Source: Hymenobacter chitinivorans DSM 11115
Lineage (GTDB): Bacteria; Bacteroidota; Bacteroidia; Cytophagales; Hymenobacteraceae
NCBI RefSeq assembly: GCF_002797555.1
Contig: NZ_PGFA01000001.1
Coordinates: 930,001-994,000, forward strand
DNA: 64,000 bases
Direction of reading: 5' to 3'
Part shown: in pieces, positions 54,288 through 62,900 of the stretch
Layout: every line of letters begins with the position of its first letter
Position numbering within the stretch: the first letter of the stretch is position 1
Translations under genes and position numbers: made by a program
The notes under the pieces: generated by a model
Told to the model about the DNA's origin: nothing
Database searches by the model: none
What the model saw: the letters and a program-made list of their open reading frames with translations, nothing else

Positions 54288-54450
54288 AGCGCAGGCGTTA
54301 GGTGAAGGTCGGGCAGCACTGCAGTACTGCAGGTTAGTCCACAACGCTACTACCCCAACATGATGCGAATATGATAAACGACGCTCCGCCCGGACGGCCA
54401 GCCAAGCTGGTAGCCCCTTTTTTTAGGCCTGAGAAGCGGCCGGCCGGCTT

Positions 54451-55767
54451 TTAGTGCCCCGGAAAAGAAAGTAGAAAAGAAGTGCCCAGGCCCTCGATGG
54501 AGTTGACCTCAATCCGGATGCCGTGCAGGTCGGCAATGGTGCGGGCAATGGAAAGGCCCAGGCCGTAGCTGTCGGGGTCGGTGGTGCTGCCTTTGTCGAA
54601 GCGGTGAAACAGGCGCGGCAGCTGTTCCTTGCGGATGCCCTGGCCGGTGTCGCGCACTTCCAGCACGTAGCCGTCCGGTGCCGCCCGGCCCAGCAGCATG
54701 ATCTGCCCACCCTCGCGGTTGTACTTGATGGCGTTGCTGACCAGGTTGAAGAGCAGTGTAAAGAGCAGGCCGCGGTTGGCGGCCTGCACCACAAAATTGG
54801 GCGCTACTTCCTGGGTCAACGTCAGGTTGAGGACGGAAAGGCGGTCCTGCACCTCTTCGCTGACCTCGGCCACGAGCTGGGCCAACGACACGGTTTCGGT
54901 GCGCGGAAACTGGTCGTTTTCGATTTTGGAAATCATCAGCAGCGACTTGATGATGGTGCGCAACCGGTGCACCGTGCGCTGCGACTCCACCACCCGCAGC
55001 AGGTTTTCGTCCGAGAGGCTTTCGTCCGAAAGCATGTTGTCGAAGCGGTACTGCAGGGCGGCCAGCGGGGTGAGCAGCTCGTGGGAGGCGTCGGCAATAA
55101 ATTTGCGCTCCTTGGAAAACGAGGCCTGAATGGTGGTCATCATCTCGCGCAGGCTCTCGTCGAGGTAGCGGAAGTCGTCGGTGCTGGTCGGGATGGGCGT
55201 GAAGTTGAAGGCTGCCGGGTGGTGGGCATTCTTGAGCCGCTGCCGGATGATGGTGTAAAAGGGCTCGAGCAGGTAGCGGAAAAAGGCCAGGTCGGCCAGC
55301 GTCGTCAGGGCCACGGCCACCAGCAGAATGTAAAAGGCGTAGGTGCGGAAGTTGCGCTCCGTCTCGTCGATGCTGCCCGTGCTGCGCCCGATTTCGAGCA
55401 GGTAGTACTTGGGGCCCTGGGCAAAGGAATAGCTCAGCACCCGGTACTCCACGATTTCGTCTTCCACGGCCCGCTTCGAGTCCTCAATGACGTCGATGCG
55501 GGGGCCGGGCGGAATTTCCTCCAGCGAAATAAACTCCTCCTTGAGCAGGTTGTAGCTGCCGTACGACGACTGGTCGCCCTCGATAAAAGTCGAAATGCCG
55601 TTGCGGCGAATCAGGCGCAGCACCTTTTCCTTCTTCTGGGCCAGCCGGCTGTCGGTCGAAACCAGGGCCAGGCGGCTCATTACCGGTGGCAGCACGCCCA
55701 CCAGCAGCAGCAGAATAACGACCCTCGAAAGGCCATTGAAGAGGGTGAATTTGGTGCTGAGCTTCAA
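54451..55767 (-). CDS. Two-component sensor histidine kinase
   Basis: A 438-residue kinase with two membrane segments (about 14-35 and 140-162) and a periplasmic sensor loop of about 100 residues. HAMP-like and HisKA parts follow, with the phospho-His in DASHELLTPLAALQ, and a HATPase domain with LLFNLVSNAIKYN, RDTGQGIRKEQ and GLGLSIARTIADLHG. Its regulator lies upstream at 55986, separated by a repeat element at 55797. Confidence 0.9.
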   Translation of the reverse strand: MKLSTKFTLFNGLSRVVILLLLVGVLPPVMSRLALVSTDSRLAQKKEKVLRLIRRNGISTFIEGDQSSYGSYNLLKEEFISLEEIPPGPRIDVIEDSKRAVEDEIVEYRVLSYSFAQGPKYYLLEIGRSTGSIDETERNFRTYAFYILLVAVALTTLADLAFFRYLLEPFYTIIRQRLKNAHHPAAFNFTPIPTSTDDFRYLDESLREMMTTIQASFSKERKFIADASHELLTPLAALQYRFDNMLSDESLSDENLLRVVESQRTVHRLRTIIKSLLMISKIENDQFPRTETVSLAQLVAEVSEEVQDRLSVLNLTLTQEVAPNFVVQAANRGLLFTLLFNLVSNAIKYNREGGQIMLLGRAAPDGYVLEVRDTGQGIRKEQLPRLFHRFDKGSTTDPDSYGLGLSIARTIADLHGIRIEVNSIEGLGTSFLLSFPGH

Positions 55768-55796
55768 GCGGGAAGTAGACTAGTAGTGTTTTAATT

Positions 55797-55962
55797 GTCC
55801 TTCTAAGGCACAGGCGGAGGACCTTCCTCGCCTTGGTAGCAAAGACAAGTCAATGTACCAACCCTTTCAACTTTATGCGCAGGAAAGGGCTTTCGGACGT
55901 TGGCAAGAGCGGCAGTGGGGTAGGCGAGGCAGGTCCTTCGCTTTGCTCAGGATGACAGCCGA
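55797..55962. repeat. MITE-like inverted-repeat element, copy 2
   Basis: Reverse-oriented relative of the element at 41069: on the minus strand it reads CTGTCATCCTGA near 55958, GAAGGACCT, CGCCTACCCC, CTGCCG and GAAAGCCCTTTCC in the same order. Outer arms pair imperfectly (GAGGACCTTCCTCGCC with GGCGAGGCAGGTCCTTC). It fills the 218-base gap between the response regulator and kinase genes. Confidence 0.75.
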
Positions 55963-55985
55963 AGAAGACCAGTAAGCGTTTACCC

Positions 55986-56660
55986 TCACAGCCGGGCCCG
56001 GTAGCCCACGCCGCGCACGGTTTCGAGCCACTCCACGTCGGCCAGCAGGCCGAGCTTCTTACGCAGGTTTTTGATGTGGGCGTCGATGTAGTTGGAGTCG
56101 AAGCCGGCTTCGGGCAGGTTACCCCAGATGTGCTCAGTGAGCTGCAGGCGGGTCATGACCCGGTTTTTGTGCAGCACGAGGTAGCTGAGCACGTCGAATT
56201 CCTTGACCGACAAGCTCACTTCCTGGCCCTGGTGCAGCAAGCGGCGGGCCTGCAAGTCCAACTCGAAGGCCCCGCAGCTGACCAGCGGCTTGTGCAGCCC
56301 AAAGCGGCGGCGGGTAATGGCGTGCATGCGGGCCAGCAGCTCGGGCAAAGAAAAGGGCTTGGCCAGGTAGTCGTCGGCGCCTAGCTCCAGGCCGCCAATC
56401 CGGTCTTCTACCGCGCTGCGGGCCGTGAGAATGATGACGGCGGCCGTCAAGTCGTTCTGCTTGGCCTCGGCCAGCACCTCCAGGCCGTCGCCGTCGGGCA
56501 GGCCCAGGTCCAGCAGCACGAAGTCGAAGGGCGTGTCGGCCAGCTGGGTTCGGGCCTCGCGGGCCGTGCGGGCCACGGTGCAGGTAAAGTTTTGCTGGTG
56601 CAGGAAGATGCCCAGCTCGCGGGCCAGGGTGCGCTCATCTTCCACGATAAGAACGGTCAT
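55986..56660 (-). CDS. OmpR-family response regulator
   Basis: A 224-residue DNA-binding regulator. The receiver (1-120) has VLIVEDERT, the phospho-Asp in FVLLDLGLPDGDG (about 51), and YLAKPFSLPEL. The winged-helix domain (130-224) shows VSLSVKEFDVLSYLVLHKN, RVMTRLQLTEHIWGN and the end VRGVGYRARL. It lies upstream of the kinase at 54451 and 22 bases behind the outer-membrane protein gene at 56683. Confidence 0.92.
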   Translation of the reverse strand: MTVLIVEDERTLARELGIFLHQQNFTCTVARTAREARTQLADTPFDFVLLDLGLPDGDGLEVLAEAKQNDLTAAVIILTARSAVEDRIGGLELGADDYLAKPFSLPELLARMHAITRRRFGLHKPLVSCGAFELDLQARRLLHQGQEVSLSVKEFDVLSYLVLHKNRVMTRLQLTEHIWGNLPEAGFDSNYIDAHIKNLRKKLGLLADVEWLETVRGVGYRARL

Positions 56661-56682
56661 GGCAGGTTGAAAGGCGGCAAGG

Positions 56683-57723
56683 TTACAGGGTCAGAGCAAC
56701 GCTGGTCGTGAAGTAGGAGCGGGCGTGGCTCACGTCGTCGGGCAGCAAGTTAACCGGAATTGCGTAGCGCCAGGCTGCCTGCACGGCCACCGCGCCCAGG
56801 TGGTAAGTCAGGGGCAGGCGCAGCTCGTAGCTCAGCATCCGAAAGCGCGTCACGGGCGTGTCGGTTGTCGTCGTCACGGTCGTGGTGCCACCCCCGCCGC
56901 CTTTTCCCTTGCCCTTGCCGTTACTATTGCCGCGCAGAATCTGCTGCTCGATGCTGGTTTCGACGAAGTGCTGGGTGCCGGCCGTGGCACTCAGGCGGGG
57001 CTCAATGGCCAGGTAGGCCTTGGGCGTAAACACCTTGTCGACTTCGAAGTAGCGGGAGTTGTCCAGGGTCAGGAAAAAGTCGTTGCTGTCCCCAAACAGG
57101 TAGGCCGCATTCAGGCGCGAATACACGTAGCCCCAGTCCCAGCCCAGGTACCCATCGACGGAATTGTTGACGCTGGATTTGATCAGCGGGCTGTTCGGGG
57201 CAAAGAAAAAGTGGGAGTAGCTCAGCGAGGCATCCACCGTTTTAGATAGGTCGCCGTCCCAGCCCACGGCCAAATCGGTTTCGTCGATAAAGCTGGACGT
57301 GTCGAACAGGTTGTAGCTCACCACCGAGCCCCAGACGCCGTAGCGGCTGGTATAGCTCAGCTCCCCGGCCGTGTAAGGGTAGCGCGTGGTCTGGGTGCGG
57401 CCGAAGAAGGAGGAGTTGCTGCCCAGGCTCAGCTCGGCCCGGAAGCTGCCCCGGGGCTCATCCGGAAACGGCGCAGGAGCCGGTGGCGGAGCTACTACGG
57501 GCCTGACGGGTGCTTGCACCGGTGCTGTTATCGGAGCTTTGACAACTGGCGCTTTGACCGGCGGCGCGGGCAATACCTTTTTTTTCGGCGGGGCCTTCTT
57601 AGTAGTACCGGGTTTGGGAGTACCGGTGCCCGCACGCTGGCCGGCTGCGGTTCCGGCCAAGCTCAGCAGCGCCGTGAAAACCAACAGCCCCAGCAAGCGG
57701 GGTCGACCAAGTAAAAAAGCCAT
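56683..57723 (-). CDS. Outer-membrane beta-barrel protein with Pro-rich linker
   Basis: A 346-residue exported protein. After the signal peptide comes a Lys/Pro/Ala/Val-rich linker (about 30-85; repeats such as APPVKAPVVKAP), then a beta-barrel of about 250 residues with strands of alternating polarity and a final VALTL. A Gly/Lys insert (GKGKGKGGGGG) lies near residue 280. It is just upstream of an OmpR/kinase pair that may respond to the envelope. I cannot name the family. Confidence 0.7.
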   Translation of the reverse strand: MAFLLGRPRLLGLLVFTALLSLAGTAAGQRAGTGTPKPGTTKKAPPKKKVLPAPPVKAPVVKAPITAPVQAPVRPVVAPPPAPAPFPDEPRGSFRAELSLGSNSSFFGRTQTTRYPYTAGELSYTSRYGVWGSVVSYNLFDTSSFIDETDLAVGWDGDLSKTVDASLSYSHFFFAPNSPLIKSSVNNSVDGYLGWDWGYVYSRLNAAYLFGDSNDFFLTLDNSRYFEVDKVFTPKAYLAIEPRLSATAGTQHFVETSIEQQILRGNSNGKGKGKGGGGGTTTVTTTTDTPVTRFRMLSYELRLPLTYHLGAVAVQAAWRYAIPVNLLPDDVSHARSYFTTSVALTL

Positions 57724-57743
57724 ATACGCTCAATCAGTAGTGC

Positions 57744-58097
57744 TTAGTGCCCGCGGCCGTGGCTCCGGCCCGCACCGGCAGCAGCTCCCCGGCTGCCGCC
57801 ACTGCTGTTGCTACGAGCACTGCGGCCGCCTTCGGCTCCTCGACTACTACGAGCACTGCGCGCCGTACGTTCGGGCTGGCTGCTGCGGGCCGAGTGGTCG
57901 GTGGAACGACTGGTGGCGCGGGCAAACCAGCTGCTGCCCTCCACGCGCTGCGGCTTGCTTTGGCGCTGAGTCTGGGGCACTACCTTCACCGGCGGTGTGG
58001 CCGCGCCGCCCCGGGGCTTGTCGCCCTGCCCGGCCTGGCTGGGTAGGGTGGCCGTCAGCAGCAGCATTGCGCAAAGCAAACGAATCAGAATAGTCAT
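57744..58097 (-). CDS. Small secreted Ser/Arg/Gly-rich protein
   Basis: A 117-residue protein with a signal peptide (LLCAMLLLTATLPSQAG). The mature part is nearly free of hydrophobic residues, rich in Arg, Ser and Gly (TSRSTDHSARSS, SRGAEGGRSARS), and ends SHGRGH, so it is disordered and strongly basic. It lies 20 bases upstream of the outer-membrane protein gene. No known family. Confidence 0.55.
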   Translation of the reverse strand: MTILIRLLCAMLLLTATLPSQAGQGDKPRGGAATPPVKVVPQTQRQSKPQRVEGSSWFARATSRSTDHSARSSQPERTARSARSSRGAEGGRSARSNSSGGSRGAAAGAGRSHGRGH

Positions 58098-58235
58098 GAA
58101 GAAGGCAAAAATAAGCGGGCCGCAGCAACTAACGGCATTTCAAGCAGGCAAACACGCCTGAGCTAAGAAACAGTGCCGGCCACACCCTGATTTAGTCAGA
58201 AATGTGGCCGACGACCAAGCAGTGAGAGCCCGGGA

Positions 58236-58646
58236 TTAGCGTTCCGTGCGGTGGCCGTTGCCACCGGCGTGGCCGTGCGGCGCCGACGAGCCGCCCGCTT
58301 GGTGCGAGTCGTGGCTGCGGGTGCCCCGGGCCGTCCGGGTGGGCCGAGCGCGCTGGGCCGAGCGGCCGCCGCTGGCCACGGCACTCACGGCGGCTCCTTT
58401 GGCGCTGCCCGTTAGCGGGGTGCTCTGGGCTACGGCCTGCACGGTCTGGCCGTGGTTTGCCGGCGCGGCTACTTTCTCCGCGTTGCGCTCATCCTGATCC
58501 TGGCGCTTCAGCTCCGCAGGCTGCTGCCCGTAGCCGTTGGCCGGCGTGGCGCGCTCCGCGTTTGATACTGGCTTCTGGGCCTGGGCCTGGGCCTGGGCCG
58601 CAAAGGTGCAAAGCAGGGCGGCCAGGGCGAAAATTATCTTTTTCAT
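58236..58646 (-). CDS. Small secreted His/Arg/Ala-rich protein
   Basis: A 136-residue protein with a signal peptide (FALAALLCTFAAQAQ). The rest is low in hydrophobic residues with a His-rich end (RSHDSHQAGG, HGHAGGNGHR) that could bind metal, and helical stretches (KRQDQDERNAEKV). It resembles its neighbour at 57744 in style but not in sequence. They may form a small unit with the OM protein and the OmpR/kinase pair. Confidence 0.55.
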   Translation of the reverse strand: MKKIIFALAALLCTFAAQAQAQAQKPVSNAERATPANGYGQQPAELKRQDQDERNAEKVAAPANHGQTVQAVAQSTPLTGSAKGAAVSAVASGGRSAQRARPTRTARGTRSHDSHQAGGSSAPHGHAGGNGHRTER

Positions 58647-58871
58647 GGCAACACGAGGTTAGGTTGGAAGGGTATGAATCAAACCTAGCTCGGCAACATG
58701 ATGCGAAAATGATAAGTCCTACCGTTTAGCTTAATTTCCCGACCCGCTAGCCGTGAGTCAACGGCGCTGCTGGCTTATGGCCGCCCCGGTCCGCAGTAGG
58801 GATGGACACCGCAACGACCCTGGCGCGGGGCAAACAAATGCGGGGCAACTCCGATTTACTCAGGAAAACCG

Positions 58872-59894
58872 ATGGAAGTAGGAATAGACAGTTTTGCCGC
58901 GTTGCTGCTTGATGACGGCACCGGCACGCGGCTGAGTGGGGCCCAGGCCATGGGCCAGCTGCTCGACCGGATTGAGTTGGCCGACCAGGTCGGGCTGGAT
59001 GTATTCGGCATCGGGGAGCACCACCGCGCTGAGTATCTGGACTCGGCCCCGGCCGTGATTCTGGCCGCAGCGGCGGCCCGCACCCGCCGAATTCGCCTGA
59101 CCAGCGCCGTAACCGTGCTCAGCGCTGCCGACCCCGTCCGCGTGTTTCAGCAGTTTGCCACCCTGGATTTGATTTCGCAGGGCCGGGCCGAAATGGTGGT
59201 AGGCCGCGGCTCCTCCATCGAGGCCTTTCCCCTATTTGGCTTCGACCTCGACGACTACGACGCCTTGTTCACCGAAAAGCTGGAGCTGCTGCTAGCCATC
59301 CGCGAGAAGGAGCAGCTGCACTGGGCGGGTAAGTTTCGGCCCGCGCTGACCGGGCAAGGTATTTACCCGCGGCCCATGCAGAGCCGCTTGCCCATCTGGC
59401 TCGGCGTGGGCGGTACGCCCCAGTCCTTTGCCCGGGCCGGAGCGTTGGGCTTGCCGCTGATGGTAGCCATTATTGGGGGCGAAACCCACCGTTTCCGCCC
59501 TTTAATTGACTTGTACCGGGAGGCTGGGCGCCGGGCGGGCTTCACCCCCGAGCAGCTGCCCGTGGGGTTGCATTCCCTGGGCTACGTGGCCGAAACGACT
59601 CAGGAAGCCCTGGAAAGTTTTTACCCCGGCTACGCCCGCACCTTCAGCGCCCGGGCCCGGGAGCGGGGCGGCCCAGCCGTTACCCGTCCGCAGTTCGACG
59701 CCCAGGCTGGCCCCACCGGCGCGTTACTGGTGGGCAGCCCGGAAGACGTGGCGGCCAAAATCCGGCGGCACAGTGAGGCCCTGGGCGGTATCACCCGCGT
59801 CACGTTTCAGATGGACGTGGCCACCTTGCCCCACGCCCAGCTGCTGCGGGCCATTGAGCTGCTGGGTACGCGTGTGGCGCCCTTGCTGCGCTAA
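58872..59894 (+). CDS. LLM-class flavin-dependent oxidoreductase
   Basis: A 340-residue cytoplasmic enzyme of the bacterial luciferase-like (LLM) family. Typical parts are GLDVFGIGEHHRAEY, RRIRLTSAVTVLSAADPVRV, GRAEMVVGRGSS and PIWLGVGGTPQSFARAG. Members use FMN or F420 to oxidise small molecules. The substrate is not apparent from sequence or neighbours. Confidence 0.88.
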   Translation: MEVGIDSFAALLLDDGTGTRLSGAQAMGQLLDRIELADQVGLDVFGIGEHHRAEYLDSAPAVILAAAAARTRRIRLTSAVTVLSAADPVRVFQQFATLDLISQGRAEMVVGRGSSIEAFPLFGFDLDDYDALFTEKLELLLAIREKEQLHWAGKFRPALTGQGIYPRPMQSRLPIWLGVGGTPQSFARAGALGLPLMVAIIGGETHRFRPLIDLYREAGRRAGFTPEQLPVGLHSLGYVAETTQEALESFYPGYARTFSARARERGGPAVTRPQFDAQAGPTGALLVGSPEDVAAKIRRHSEALGGITRVTFQMDVATLPHAQLLRAIELLGTRVAPLLR

Positions 59895-59929
59895 GGTGGT
59901 CGTATTCGGTTGGAGCTAATAGGGTGTTA

Positions 59930-59965
59930 AAGGGGGCAGAAACCGCAGTTTCTGCCCCCTTTTCG
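59930..59965. terminator. Bidirectional Rho-independent terminator
   Basis: Perfect 14-bp stem (59930-59943 with 59948-59961), 4-base loop, between the convergent LLM (+) and GAF (-) genes. Confidence 0.85.
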
Positions 59966-60001
59966 TGGAACGAATACGCACTGGTAAACGGCTGGCCGCC
60001 G

Positions 60002-60712
60002 CTAGGAGCATTGGTGCTCATCGAGCAAGGCCCGAAAGTCGTGCAGGCGGCGCTCCACCTGGGCCAGTAGTTCGGCGGGCACCGGAATCTGAACGCCGTG
60101 CCGGGTGAAGAGGTAGCGCACCAACGCCGTCAGCTCGCGCAGCTCTTCCTGGAGCTGAGTTCGTAGCTGTTCCCACTGCTCCAGCCCGTCGGCCGACTGA
60201 TACAGGCAGGCGTGGCGGACGGCAATGGCCTGGCTGACCAGGGCGGCCAGCTGGTCGAGCACTTGCTGCTCGGTGGCGCTGAACGTGCGCGGCTGCCGGT
60301 CAATAATGCACAGCGTACCCAGCGGCGACTGATCGGGCAGGCGCAACAGGGCGCCGGCGTAGAAGCGCAGCTCGTTTTGCTGGGCCGCCAGGGCCGCCTC
60401 GGCCGGGATGGTCGCCGCGGTTTCGAGTAGCAGGTCGTGGTAAACTACGGCGCGGGCCTTTTCGATGGCCGTGGAGCACAGAGCCTCGGCCCGCCGCTGC
60501 CGGTCGTTGCCGGGCATGCCGTGGTTGGCGGGGTAGAACACCTCAGCTTCTTCTACTACGGCAATAAGGGAGATGGGCAGGCTGAAAACTTGGGCCGTGA
60601 GGGCTACGAATTCATCGAAGATCGGCTCGATAAGTGTGGGCAGCACATCGTAAGCCCGCAGGCTGCGTAACCGCTCAGATTCATTATCGGGCACGAAAGG
60701 AGTAGGGGCCAT
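60002..60712 (-). CDS. GAF-domain protein
   Basis: A 236-residue soluble protein with one GAF domain (about 25-170): EPIFDEFVALTAQVFSLP, SLIAVVEEAEVFYPANHG, CSTAIEKARAVVYHD, YAGALLRLPDQSPLGTLCI. A helical C-terminal region (LEQWEQLRTQLQEELRELTAL) follows with no kinase or cyclase. Likely a small-molecule sensing or redox module, perhaps linked to another regulator. Confidence 0.85.
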   Translation of the reverse strand: MAPTPFVPDNESERLRSLRAYDVLPTLIEPIFDEFVALTAQVFSLPISLIAVVEEAEVFYPANHGMPGNDRQRRAEALCSTAIEKARAVVYHDLLLETAATIPAEAALAAQQNELRFYAGALLRLPDQSPLGTLCIIDRQPRTFSATEQQVLDQLAALVSQAIAVRHACLYQSADGLEQWEQLRTQLQEELRELTALVRYLFTRHGVQIPVPAELLAQVERRLHDFRALLDEHQCS

Positions 60713-60870
60713 AAACCGAAGTAGCTAACTGAAGCTGAAGCTACGAACTTAAGAAACCAACAGTTTAGTAGAACTGTACCAAGGCCTACATTCCGGTGAA
60801 ATAGCTGACAGCTGCCCGCCGGAACTATCAGCATCTCCACGGACGCTTGGTAGCCGGTAAGTAGTAGTTT

Positions 60871-61239
60871 CTACATAAAGCCGAACATCCTCGCGCCAAG
60901 GGCTCCCGCTGCTGGCATGTAGTAAGTGGCTGTATCGGCGGAGAAATTCAGGCAGTCCCTCGTACCCCGGACTACCTTGATCCAGCGCGGATACTCCTGC
61001 CGGATAATTACTGCATCCCCGGGTTGAAGAAGGATAGCTGGGTAGCTGGCAAGGGTATCTTGCAGCTGACGATACAGCACGCCGGCAGAAGCAAGCTGAT
61101 AGCCTTGTGGACCCACTGGGCGTAGTGCTATTCCAGTAGTAATCGGCTGCAGTACGGGCACTTTCCCAGGTGGCCGGGGCGCTTGAGCCCAGCCCCTTGC
61201 CGGTATTAGCCAAGCCGTCAAGAGAAGCAGTGGCTTCAT
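60871..61239 (-). CDS. Small exported hypothetical protein
   Basis: A 122-residue protein with a signal peptide (LLLLTAWLIPARGWAQ). The mature part has VLYRQLQDTLASYPAILLQPGD and VIIRQEYPRWIKVV, likely beta-rich. No family recognised. It starts 8 bases behind the membrane protein at 61248, so it belongs to the same operon. Confidence 0.6.
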   Translation of the reverse strand: MKPLLLLTAWLIPARGWAQAPRPPGKVPVLQPITTGIALRPVGPQGYQLASAGVLYRQLQDTLASYPAILLQPGDAVIIRQEYPRWIKVVRGTRDCLNFSADTATYYMPAAGALGARMFGFM

Positions 61240-61247
61240 AAGCTTAT

Positions 61248-61649
61248 TCAGTTTCTACCGCCCCGCGCAGCCCCGGCATCAGGAGACTCTGGCTTGCGAA
61301 GTAGGTCTCTGAGGAGAATGAAAACCATCCAGACTTGTGGGACAGCGCAAGCCCCGATGACGAGGATAGTGAAAGGATCCTTCTGCTCGAGTAGCTTGGG
61401 TAAGTAAAAGAACACACCAACTATTACCAGGAAAAGGAAGAATATCTTGGCCCAATGATACCCCTGTCGAATAAGCCAGGCGAATGCTAGGCCGGGCAGC
61501 AGGTTGAATATCATAAAGACAAGTGTGCCAAAGAAGCGCGAGGAAAAAGCAGGGGTAAATTGTACTGCTTGCCCTACAGTGCCGAGCACCAGGCTCACCA
61601 AGAGAAGATTGGACGCTTTGACGTCGTTTTTGCGGATAGTTACACCCAT
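61248..61649 (-). CDS. Membrane paralogue 3 of a tandem array
   Basis: A 133-residue protein with four hydrophobic segments. It begins MGVTIRKNDVKASNLLLVS and ends LLRKPESPDAGAARG. Both ends match the two copies upstream (WASNLFLAS; LRKPESPDAG), but the middle has diverged. It lies 25 bases behind the second copy, and a secreted protein gene follows at 8 bases. Function unknown. Confidence 0.65.
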   Translation of the reverse strand: MGVTIRKNDVKASNLLLVSLVLGTVGQAVQFTPAFSSRFFGTLVFMIFNLLPGLAFAWLIRQGYHWAKIFFLFLVIVGVFFYLPKLLEQKDPFTILVIGACAVPQVWMVFILLRDLLRKPESPDAGAARGGRN

Positions 61650-61674
61650 AGCTTTTAATTATCAGTTCGGTCTG

Positions 61675-62112
61675 TCATAACCGCCCCCGCGCAACCCCAG
61701 CATCTGGGGATTCGGGCTTGCGGAGTAGGATGTCTTTGAATAGGAGGAAGGCAGTGGCGAACAGAGTGCTAAGGGCGAATAGGCGCCGGGCTATACTCCA
61801 AAGGTTTTGCTGGAGAATAAGTGGTAGCTCGCGCATAAACACAAAGAGTACCCAGGCAAAGTAGATGGAGTAAAGGATTTTAGCCCACGTTTTCCCGGAG
61901 CGAATACCCAAGCAGAGCCAAATGAAAGCGGCGATAAAAAGAGCAGATATGAGGACCATTACGCAGAAGATGCCATAGTCTATGCTTCTCTCTGCCGTAA
62001 AGGCTCCTAGCAATTTGGAGATTGTGTAGAGAGTTGGTAGGAGGTAAAATACTGTGGAAGCCAGGAATAAATTCGAAGCCCAAACGTAATCCTTGCGAGC
62101 AGCTGGATGCAT
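61675..62112 (-). CDS. Membrane paralogue 2 of a tandem array
   Basis: A 145-residue protein with four hydrophobic segments, close to the upstream copy: YVWASNLFLAS, RSGKTWAKILYSIYFAW and LLRKPESPDAG are shared. Its start codon overlaps the upstream stop by one base (TGATG), so the genes are translationally coupled. No family recognised. Confidence 0.7.
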   Translation of the reverse strand: MHPAARKDYVWASNLFLASTVFYLLPTLYTISKLLGAFTAERSIDYGIFCVMVLISALFIAAFIWLCLGIRSGKTWAKILYSIYFAWVLFVFMRELPLILQQNLWSIARRLFALSTLFATAFLLFKDILLRKPESPDAGVARGRL

Positions 62113-62549
62113 CAGTTAGGTGGGTCATAACTGCCCCCAGCATCTGGGGACTCTGGCTTTCGGAGCTTGTTTCTGAATAGAAAGAAGGCAATAGAGAGTT
62201 GAAAGCAAAGGGCCAGCAAGTTGCGGCCAATATCCCAGGAGCCTCGTTGAGGCAGAATGGGTAGCTCCCGCGCAAACAAGTAAAGTGACCAGGCAAAATA
62301 GATGGAGAAAAGCACTTTCGCCCAAGTTTTTCCGGAGCGCATACTTAAGCCAACCCAAATGAAAGCGGCAAGAATAACCGCAAACATGATGGCTATTGCC
62401 CAAAAGCTGCCATAATCCTTCCCTTGTGCTATGGTAATAGCTGCTAGCGGTTTGAGGAAAATATAGATAGTCGGCAGAAGATAGAATGCCGTGGAAGCCA
62501 AGAATAGGTTCGAAGCCCAAACGTAATTCTTGTGAATAGCAGGAGGCAT
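62112..62549 (-). CDS. Membrane paralogue 1 of a tandem array
   Basis: A 145-residue protein with four hydrophobic segments. It begins MPPAIHKNYVWASNLFLAS and holds RSGKTWAKVLFSIYFAWSL; the end is LRKPESPDAGGSYDPPN. Its start overlaps the stop of a remnant of yet another copy upstream. The family is unknown to me. Tandem copies with constant ends and varied middles suggest gene amplification with divergence. Confidence 0.7.
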   Translation of the reverse strand: MPPAIHKNYVWASNLFLASTAFYLLPTIYIFLKPLAAITIAQGKDYGSFWAIAIMFAVILAAFIWVGLSMRSGKTWAKVLFSIYFAWSLYLFARELPILPQRGSWDIGRNLLALCFQLSIAFFLFRNKLRKPESPDAGGSYDPPN

Positions 62550-62614
62550 CAGTTCGGCCGGTTGTAGCTGCCGCCCACAGCCCCTACATCTGGCGCTTCA
62601 GGCTTACGGACAAC
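62549..62614 (-). pseudogene. C-terminal remnant of a fourth membrane paralogue
   Basis: On the minus strand this reads VRKPEAPDVG, then GGSYNRPN and TGA, matching LRKPESPDAGGSYDPPN of the next copy. The TGA overlaps that copy's ATG, exactly as between the intact genes. Upstream of about 62614 the similarity stops, so only about 21 codons of this copy remain. Confidence 0.7.
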
Positions 62615-62728
62615 ATCTATTATTGATAGGTGCGTTCGAGCTGTCCTCGGTTAGGGACAGGCTCTCATTCAACGTCTATAGATGTATTCTTGGGCTGGAT
62701 TTATCTGTCATCAGCTACGGGTTAAAAC

Positions 62729-62762
62729 AAAACGCCCTCAGAGTAACCTGAGGGCGTTTTTG
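62729..62762 (-). terminator. Rho-independent terminator behind the recombinase
   Basis: Perfect 13-bp stem (62729-62741 with 62748-62760), 6-base loop; an AAAA run gives a U-run on the minus strand. It lies 140 bases past the end of the recombinase gene. Confidence 0.7.
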
Positions 62763-62900
62763 GTGGTCGCGCTAGGACTTAAAATGTGGTTTTGGTTTCC
62801 ATTCGCTTCCAATCAATGGGCCTCTACAGCCTGGAAACGCAATTTCTACGGTAAGCACTGGAAGCCGTTGGAAGGCAATTCCTCAAAATCTGCCACTCAT

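Noticed and set aside
60749..61213. 154-codon minus-strand frame overlapping the small exported protein
   Set aside because: The other frame has a proper signal peptide and fits the operon; this one looks like its shifted shadow.
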